From Macrocybe gigantea (Eukaryota; Basidiomycota; Agaricomycetes; Agaricales; Callistosporiaceae): a stretch of DNA of 64,000 bases. Made by a program: the position numbers and the translations under genes. Of this stretch, positions 56,471 through 64,000 are shown one piece after another. A model generated the notes under the pieces. That model did not search any database and was not told the origin of the DNA. It was given only the letters and a program-made list of their open reading frames with translations. The stretch spans positions 1-64,000 of the forward strand of contig SJRY01000234.1 in the NCBI GenBank assembly GCA_011319805.1. Direction: 5' to 3'. Position 1 is the first letter of the stretch, and each line of letters opens with the position of its first letter.

Positions 56471-58171
56471 ATGAGCCTTCACGAACCTGTTTATGGTTCC
56501 AAGTCAGCGCGGCTGGCTGTGCTGGAAAGGAAGAATCCAGATGACATTGTCATCACTATGGCTATACGCTCACCCCTATGCAAGGCGAAGAAGGGCGGAT
56601 TCAAGGATGCAAGGTGTCTATTTTGTTGGGGCATCGTTGTTATTTCATTCTGAGTATTATGCAGGACTGACGAGTTAATGCTTGAGATCTACAAGGCATG
56701 CCCTTCTCAGTCACTGAACGCATTAGCTTTATTCTGACGGGAGTTGTAGCAATCTATCGCTCATTCTGGTATCACTCCAGACATGGTAGAAGACATCTGC
56801 GTCGGCACGGTCCTTACACCGGATGCACCCTACATAGCACGAGCTGCTGCACTTGCTGCTGGCTTCCCCGAATCCGTGCCTGTGCAGACCATCAACCGAT
56901 TCTGCTCCAGCGGGCTTATGGCTGTGACAACAATCGCCAACCAGATACGGAGCGGACAGATCGAAATCGGTCTGGCTGTTGGGATAGAAAGCATGACGGA
57001 AAAGTAGCCAACCTATTTGCGTGTTTCTTCGTCTCTGACCTGGGATTTTTCGGCAGTCCTGACAAAGGCGGACCTTCGCAAAGCGAACTTATTTCCAGAC
57101 ATCCTCCCGCAAAGGATTGTCGGGAACGGATGGGATGGACTAGCGAAAACGTTGCCGAGGAATTCAACATAACGCGTGAGGAGCAAGATGAATTCGCCGC
57201 AACGTCGTTCCAGAAGGCCGAACGTGCGCAGAAAGATGGCCTGTTTAAGAAGGAAATCGTTCCCTTCTCTGTGCTGCGTAGAGACCCTGCTACGGGCGAG
57301 GCTAGGACTGTTACGATTGTTGAGGACGACGGCATTCGCTTCGGAACCACTAAAGAGACGTTGCTCAAGGTACGTGCCGCTTTCCCTGAATGGGGGAAGG
57401 GCACGACGACAGGCGGAAATGCTAGCCAGATCACGGACGGCGCAGCGGCAGTGCTCTTGATGACGCGACGGAAGGCGGAAGATTTGCGACTGAACATATT
57501 GGGAAAGCACGTCAGCACGACAGTGACTGGTGTGTCAAGAACATACCTTGGATCTGTCATGAGCTCACGGAGCACAGGTGTTCCTCCCCGAATTATGGGT
57601 GTTGGTCCCGTTTATGCGATACCAATGGTGTTGAAAAAGTGTGGATTGACGCTGCAGGATGTTGATCTGTTTGAGGTATGCGCGGTGTCTCCAAAAAAAA
57701 ACCCATCGCTCTCATCATGAGATCAGATCAATGAAGCCTTTGCGTCTCAATGTGTATATGTTATTAAGGCCCTTGGCCTAGAACGGTTTGTCGGCGTTTT
57801 GTTCATGTCCACCGATATACTAACGTTTCTACAGGGATAAAGTAAGTTGATTACCTTCCTGACACATCGGAACACCAGCTGATTTGGACGGGAGGTGAAT
57901 GTCCATGGCGGTGCTATCGCATTTGGACATCCGCTAGATAAGTTTAACAATTTGTGTTCCGGGTTCTACAAAAAAACTGACACACCCGCACGCTGCACCG
58001 GAGCGCGTCAGGTTGCGACGGGACTCAGCGCACTCGCGCAAAGAAATGAAAAGGCAAGAGATTTGATGTTTGAATCTTTCAAACAAAAACTAGAATGTTT
58101 AGTAGGTGCTCGTCACGTCCATGTGTATCGGTACGGGAATGGGAGCAGCAGCCGTGTTCGTCAGAGAGTGA
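56471..58171 (+). CDS. Peroxisomal 3-ketoacyl-CoA thiolase (acetyl-CoA C-acyltransferase)
   Basis: Ten exons (56471-56613, 56665-56695, 56750-57003, 57057-57529, 57578-57675, 57727-57785, 57836-57842, 57896-57938, 57992-58053, 58106-58171) sum to 1236 nt = 411 residues with no frame correction. Active-site Cys in INRFCSSGLMAV, catalytic His in GGAIAFGHPLGCTGAR, second Cys in TSMCIGTGMGAAAV. Reaction: thiolytic cleavage of 3-ketoacyl-CoA, last step of beta-oxidation. The N-terminus (LHEPVYGSKSARLAVLERK) may hold a PTS2-like targeting signal, not proven. Introns at 56696 and 58054 start with GC; the one at 57939-57991 is AT..AC. Confidence 0.9.
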
Positions 58172-58352
58172 TAGATTAGGCCGCTGTAGTTATTTTTGTT
58201 GTGGTTCATGTGGCTGTGCCCAGCTTGATATACTCACGCTTGTCTTGTCAACGGCCATTACCTGCCACCCACCCTCACCTCACTGTACATCCTAGTCGCC
58301 CTCCACTTCTGTCTCTCCTTTACGTTCTCTTATTCCCTTCTTAGCCATTAGC

Positions 58353-60837
58353 ATGGCTGCCAATTACAACGCTTTAGGCCAGTCTCACGGCTCGCCCTAT
58401 GGATCCGGAGACCCTTACTATAACGAATCATCTGGTTTCATAACACCACACCCTCCCAAAAAGCGCACCAGCAACTGGCTCAAAATTGGTGTCCCCGTGG
58501 TCATTCTCGTTATCATTGGTGCTGTGTTGGGAGGTGTTCTAGGGAGCCGCAGCGCGAACAAGTCCAACAACGGCAAGAACAACGTGTCTGGCGAGGCCGC
58601 GGCGAGTTCTGCTGCCAGCGTCAAGATGGAACTTGGCCGCTATGCCACTGCCACCAATAGTCAGTACATGGTCCCCATATATCCCTCAACGGTAAGCCCA
58701 ACATCATACAGAAGGGCGTTGTAGGTGCTAATGTTCCTTAGACCAACACAGCTGCGTTCACTACCCCCACCTTCCTCCCTTCCACCAACACAGCCCTTTC
58801 GTGGCCAAAGGATTCTTTCCAGCCCAAGAATCCAAATGCGTTGAGCATCCGGCCAGACCGACCTCGGCTCATCGCCCCGGCCTACAAATGGGCTGTACTG
58901 CCCGATCTTATAAAGAATGACCCGTATCTCAAAGGGTGGAACGACACTATTTTCGGAAATGCTACCGATTATTTCTCTAAATCCCCTGTCGCCTACTTCA
59001 TGGACGGCGATAGCGGCATCCTGGACAATGCCCGAGAAGTCAAGGAGAGGATCAAAGCATTTGCATATGTCTACCGCCTGACAAACGATACGAGATGGGT
59101 GGACCGGTTGTGGTTAGAAATCAAGGTCAGACCCAGATGCGCCTGTCGGGCTGTTCAATCTCTCATTCAATTATTTAGAACGCGGCAGGCAACGGAACGA
59201 CGCCATTCGGTCCTGACGATGACAAGTGGAATTCGAAACATTTCTTGGATACCGCCGAGTTCTCCGCTGCCTTTGGGATCGCCTATGATTGGCTATATGA
59301 TGTTTGGACAGATGTGCAACGCGGTCAGATGAGAGCGACTCTCATCAAATATGGGTTGCAACCGGGCCTGACGGCCTCTACCGATAACAACGTGGGTTGG
59401 TGGCGGAACAACATCACCGGCAATTGGAATTGTGTCTGCAACAGCGGTTTGACCCTCGCATCCCTTGCTATCTTGGGTGACGATGACACCGGCATCGCCA
59501 AGCAGTTGCTGGGCCTTACTGTCGATAACGCAAAGCAGAATTGTGCCCTGGCCGCCAGACCTGACGGGTCATGGGCAGAGACTGCGAACTACTGGTATTT
59601 TGGCACCACTGGCCATGCCGAGATGGCATCTGCCCTTCTTAGTGCTACAGGCTCCCATTATGGCCTTCTCGACGTGAACCCGAATTTCTTCAAGACTGGC
59701 ATTTACCATATGTATGCATTCGGACCGACGTCCCTCTTCAATTATGGTGATCACGGTCCAAACAAGTTCTCCTCCACCGCCAACTGCATGCTATTGTACG
59801 CCCAACAGTACAATCAACCACAATTCGCGCTCCATCAACGCGAACAAGCTGATGCCGCGGAACCTTGGAGCATGTTCTGGTATGATCCCAGCGTTGCCGG
59901 CGCGTTCTGGGACGGAGCGCTCCTTGATCACTTTTTCGACGACGGACTTGTTCAGTGGACCTCGATGAGGAGCAGCTGGACAGATGGCAACGCACTGTTT
60001 GTTGCGATGAAGGCGGGCAAGAATCAAGGTCTGCAGACTCATAACGATCTCGATGTTGGCGATTTCGTCCTTGATGCACTTGGTACACGCTGGGCCGGCG
60101 AGCTTGGCTCTGCAAATTATCGATCTCCTTTTTATTTCAGCAACGACACCCAGGAAAGTGCCCGATGGACATACTACCGAAAGATGACAGAAGGGCAGAA
60201 TACCATTTTGATTAACCAAGCAAATCAAAACGTTGCAGCCGCGCCGACTGTGAACTTCGGCTCCTCTAATACGACTCAAGGATCGAGCACCGTGATAGAT
60301 ATACCCAAAGACTCTACAGCTTTCTGGACCACCGACATGTCAAGTGCATATTTCGGCGCGTCAGTATCTCATGTTCATTTTTTTTTTGGCCACAGCTCTA
60401 ATCTGAGAGACAGAACATCGGTCAAACGTGGAGTTCGCCTGCTGAACGCCCGACGCCAAGTTTTGATCCAGGATGAAATCAACGCCCAAAATGCGATTCA
60501 ATGGAGAATGCATACTAACGCGACGGTCGCCATCGATGGCAACAAGACGTCGGCCACTTTGACCCTCGACGGACAGACGATGAAGGTGTCGATGGTCCAG
60601 CCTCCCAACGGCGCCGAGTTCTCCACGTCTCAGGCCATCCGGTTTTCTTCTGACCCTACGCCGCCGGAAGCTGATCAAGACAACCCGGGCGTGACAGTCC
60701 TGATCATCAGTTTGCCTGCCGGAACGTACACTTTGCAGGTCTTGTTCAACCCACAGTGGAGCGGCATGTCAGACAGCGATTTCGTACTACCCAAGACAGT
60801 CCCTTTGGATTCTTGGTCTCTGGAGAGCCACAATTAA
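58353..60837 (+). CDS. Membrane-anchored heparinase II/III-like (alginate/chondroitin lyase fold) protein
   Basis: Exons 58353-58691, 58742-59125, 59179-60837 give 793 residues. A ~40-residue cytoplasmic start and one membrane helix (IGVPVVILVIIGAVLGGVLG) make it a type II membrane protein. An (alpha/alpha)-toroid-type domain follows (FLDTAEFSAAFGIAYDWLYD, NWNCVCNSGLTLASLAI, TANYWYFGTTGHAEMASAL), then a heparinase II/III motif (LQTHNDLDVGDFVLDALGTR) and a beta-rich C-terminus. A 36-nt in-frame stretch at 60360-60395 with GT..AG ends may be a very small intron. Inferred: acts on acidic polysaccharide at the cell surface or in a secretory compartment; substrate unknown. Confidence 0.82.
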
Positions 60838-61177
60838 GTAGTTATTATATTCACGAGGATACGGACGCTAGACGAGATCTGCGACTAGTACTTAGTTTTG
60901 TTCTTTTAATGGACCTTTTTGACCTGGCAGGTCTGGGATTGATTGGGCGTGTGGCATGTGTCGCTCAGCTGGTTGCTTGGTAACCTTTGTTGAACATCAA
61001 TTCGGCACAACTCCTTCAACGCTTTACATGCTTCGTATCACTCCCTTCTAATACCTGACTGCAGTAGGTGCTAGAAACCCTCAGTCGTCTTTCATTTGGC
61101 CAGTGAGTAACTAAGTTGTCTTTGGTGCTTATCTTTCCTTTTGCTGAATCAATCAGACAATCGTAGCCCAAACCGCC
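60838..61177. other. Intergenic, no gene seen
   Basis: 3' flank of the lyase-like gene and promoter of the next gene; no convincing frame or RNA gene. Confidence 0.5.
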
Positions 61178-62259
61178 ATGTATATTGCAAAACCAACCCA
61201 TGAAATGCTCACGCTCCTTCTATACTTCACCCTCGTCCTCGTCCTGTCTTGCGAAGTCGAAGGCTCACATGCACCCCGCCACGGTGATCATGTCAATCTG
61301 AAGCGTCTGATCAGGAAGCGCGCACCCTTCCCTCAAGAATCCGACACTCTCGTTCCTGTTGTCGGCGCCGGTGCAGCTGTCCCGTCCTTCCCATTGTCAT
61401 TGGCATCTTCCGCTTCTTCGGGGTCCGTCTCTGCCAGTTCCGCCTCCGCAACTTCCGCAAGTTCGAGTGCGTCTGACTCGCTCTCTGCGTCTTCAGCTTC
61501 GGTAAGTTTGCGTGCTATTGGTCCGTTTGATTGACCACAAGCTCAATCCCAATAACGAAACTGCAGTCGACCGAGTCGTCTTCCTCCGGTTTGAGCAGCG
61601 AATCGTCGGCCAGTTCGACATCTGAAAGCACCACGTCTGCGTCGACCACCTCCGTCCCCCCTGTAGCCACTTCAGAGACTCTGAACCTCAGCCCTGCTCC
61701 CAACCCTGTCGCGACCACCCCGCCTCCGAAATCCACCGTTACCCAGACAACGTCTCTCATTCCCTCTGCCACACCATCAAACGTCGCTGCAGTCCAGTCG
61801 AACACGGCCAAAACCAAGAGTACCACTGTCACTGTTCTCATCGTCGTCGCATCCGCCATTGCCGCAGTCGCCATCCTTTGGACGGTATTCCGTAAATGGA
61901 AGCTCCGTCGATCGTCCAAGTTTGATGAGCGCTTGAACCCGATCGATTGGCAACCCACCACTGCGGATGATGATTTGCCAGGTCTCCGCCGCACCAACTC
62001 GGGATCGACCTTCCGTTCTGGAAACGGTCATGCTGCGAACGATCGCGGCTTAGGTCCTCTTCCCGAGCATGACTTCACTGCAGGGTCATCTACTTTGGCA
62101 TCTGTCGGCGGATACGCTGACCTAGCCCGCGGACCGAGTCCCCAACCTCCTATGCACGAAATTCATCATGATTTTGCAGGACAGCGAGGTTACAATACGT
62201 CCATTCCCCTCCACCATCAAGCTGGTTACGCCGATTATGATGGAGCAAGGAGGTACTAA
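61178..62259 (+). CDS. Ser/Thr-rich single-pass membrane protein (Mid2/Wsc-like architecture)
   Basis: Exons 61178-61501 and 61567-62259 give 338 residues. Signal peptide-like start (MLTLLLYFTLVLVLSCEVEG), a long Ser/Ala/Thr stretch likely O-glycosylated, one membrane helix (VTVLIVVASAIAAVAILWTV) followed by a basic stop-transfer (RKWKLRR), and a ~100-residue cytoplasmic tail with Tyr-rich end. This architecture matches fungal wall-stress sensors, but no Cys-rich WSC domain is present, so the sensor role is a guess. Confidence 0.7.
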
Positions 62260-62565
62260 AGGGCTCAATCTTCATGGCGACAAAGAAGCTATGACGTTCT
62301 CAAGGACTTTCTAGTCGACATGATCTCATATCCCTGGTTGCAGTAGCTATTTTCTCCCTTCTTGTCTTTTGGTGCTACTGGAACTTCCTATATACCCCTT
62401 TAAACCGTCGTTTTGCCTTCTGCTTATGACCAACTTGTGGAAGCATCATCTTCCGTAGACTTTATCCTATTAAAACGTACATGCCTGGCCCACCAGCATA
62501 TTGAATATGCATATTCTGCTTTGGTCGGTCGTGGCACGGAATCCAACAAATAAACCCAGTGGGCA
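62260..62565. other. Convergent 3' flanks, no gene seen
   Basis: Region between two convergent genes; only 3' untranslated sequence expected. Confidence 0.5.
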
Positions 62566-64000
62566 CTATTCTTGTTCTATTCTCGGATGAAAGAATCGAG
62601 AGACAAACGGCACATTATTTCCCCACATACTGAATAGGATCGCCACCGAAGGCAGCAGCAGAAATGCTATCCACCATCGTTTCCAAAGGCGGAACAAATT
62701 TGCCTGAATTGCCTTGCGCTTCGCATGACTGCTAGCAGTCTGAGCATCCTCGACTAGGTGTGTCCGTTCGAATAATTGTTCCAGGCCTGTAGGAGCTTCG
62801 GGCGCGAAGAAACGTTGAGGGCGCAACCATGCATCGCTAGAGGAGGATAGGCTAGAATGAGGACGGTCCAACTGTGCAGGATCGGTCGGCGTCCAATCCA
62901 TCGCATCAGGGTTAGCACTGCCATTCGTTCCTAGACTTGGTGGCACAGCTGAGGGAAGGGATGGTACTCCAAATATGGGCTTGTTAGCTGTTGTGACTAT
63001 GGGTTCAGACGATAAGGAGAGGCTGGCGAACAAATCCGGATCGGCGGGGACGGAATTACTCAACGCGGGTGTTCCAGATCGAGTGGCAGTGCTGGGTGTC
63101 GATGATCGAGAGAGCCGAAGGTTGTTTGTCTGAAGAAGGCGTACGGAAGGCGGTTTCTGTACATGAAGAATTAAAAAGGATGCAGCAAAGGTCTGAAAAT
63201 GAAATGAACCAGGAGCGTGAGTCGGGCGTTTAGAATCGCAGTGAAGAGGAGACGGAAAACCACGTACTGAAAACTCTAGAATTCCAGCTAATGCAGAGTA
63301 AATGCGGAAGCCGATATATCCTGGCTTCATCAGACGCAAATAATGTAGTTGCGGCCTATACACTGCGGACACGAAAAATGCCGACGCAAGGGACCTAGAA
63401 ACCCATACAAGCACTTGCAAGCTCTATATTCAAAAAGGTCAGTCGACCGGCGGGGCTTGAATAACACATGAATAACGCACAATATATGCGTGCTTGCCCT
63501 TGACGCGGACGTCCCGACTCTGCTTCTGAGCTTTCTGCACTAAGGGATATGTGGGGTCCCAAGTAATCCAAGATATTGACAATAATGTCACAAAGGGAAG
63601 GAGGGGAACAGCGTAGGATGGAACGGAGAAAGGCGCACCGAAGGCGCCTGAGCTCGAGATATCAATACACTGGATTTGGTCTGTGAAGAAATACACACCC
63701 TTAATGAAAACGGTAAATGCAGTCAGGAAAGACGCGGTCCAGAGAACGCCACGGAGGGTCCATGTCCAAAGGTCTGGTGTCGTCTTCTCCCCGTCAACGT
63801 TTGATGTAGACACTCGCCTCTGCTGTTCCTTCCCTTTACTTTCCTTCAGCCAGCCACCCAGTGCCTTCGTCCTGGCCATTTGGTTTTTCCTCTGTATTTC
63901 ATCTTCAACGGCGGGAAGGCAGTCATCACATACGGGGGGATAACGCAACTGGAGTGAAGCCTTATAATCCGGAAGCTTCTCGAGTCTACGCGAGTACTCG
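62566..64000 (-). CDS. Ima1-like inner nuclear membrane protein, N-terminus outside window
   Basis: On the minus strand from the window end: RLEKLPDYKASLQLRYPPVCDDCLP with VEDEIQRKNQMARTKALGGW, the end of the Ima1 N-terminal (zinc-binding) domain. Membrane helices follow (LWTASFLTAFTVFIKGVYFF, AVPLLPFVTLLSISWITW), then a helix near the 63424-63480 intron, a Ser/Pro-rich loop and a last helix (WWIAFLLLPSVAILFSMW). Second intron 63157-63267. Family knowledge: S. pombe Ima1 and animal NET5/TMEM201 link nuclear envelope to chromatin and cytoskeleton. Confidence 0.82.

Noticed and set aside
1..64000. CRISPR arrays, tRNA/rRNA genes, bacterial operon features, biosynthetic gene cluster
   Set aside because: None visible; the host genes are unrelated housekeeping or regulatory genes with introns, and the repeats are LTR elements.

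Overview
The window is nuclear DNA of a filamentous basidiomycete, most likely an Agaricomycete (mushroom-type fungus). The evidence is dense genes with many 45-65 nt introns, and proteins of clearly fungal type: a fungal Sec3, a Zn2Cys6 regulator, a fungal ceramide glucosyltransferase and an Ima1-like inner nuclear membrane protein. Chromodomain-bearing Ty3/gypsy elements are also present. No rRNA, tRNA, CRISPR or prokaryotic feature was seen.

Layout. 1-2876 holds the 3' end of a CHD/Mi-2-type chromatin remodeler and a complete RNase III-like/dsRBD gene. 3248-39370 is a transposon island with no intact host gene. 39428-64000 is a compact block of ten host genes: a HIRAN/SNF2/RING helicase, a ThrE/Prm10-type transporter (-), a Zn2Cys6 factor (-), exocyst Sec3 (-), a homeodomain factor (+), ceramide glucosyltransferase (-), peroxisomal 3-ketoacyl-CoA thiolase (+), a membrane-anchored heparinase II/III-like enzyme (+), a Ser-rich single-pass membrane protein (+) and an Ima1-like protein (-, cut by the window end).

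The island can be read as nested layers. A Ty1/copia element spans 3253-30444. Its two ~386 bp LTRs lie 27 kb apart and are still flanked by the same 5-bp target duplication (CAGTA). A Ty3/gypsy element (family B, 417 bp LTRs) is inserted in its gag. Two copies of a 1128 bp LTR-like repeat (family C, 4-bp target duplications) then landed, one in B reverse transcriptase and one in copia integrase, in opposite orientation. Recombination between them inverted the intervening segment: the target duplications of the two C copies are swapped, and un-inverting the segment restores both reading frames. Two gypsy family-A elements (320 bp LTRs) are inserted as well. A2 (22004-28522) has a perfect GCCCT duplication; A1 (6654-13490) has mismatched flanks. 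A second cluster (31903-38682) is an A element whose 5' part is replaced by the LTR and gag of a B element, and which is split by a third C copy.

Families A and B both appear to be self-primed (Tf1-like): a tract 2 nt after the 5' LTR is complementary to LTR sequence ~30 nt downstream of its TATA box. Family A carries a conserved third ORF (~132 codons) after the chromodomain, whose ATG overlaps the pol stop as ATGA in all three copies. These are the best candidates for something undescribed. In the host genes, the thiolase gene appears to contain an AT-AC intron, two GC-AG introns and a 7-nt exon, and the Zn2Cys6 gene an 8-nt exon. Several conserved genes show single-base frameshifts that look like consensus errors at G runs.
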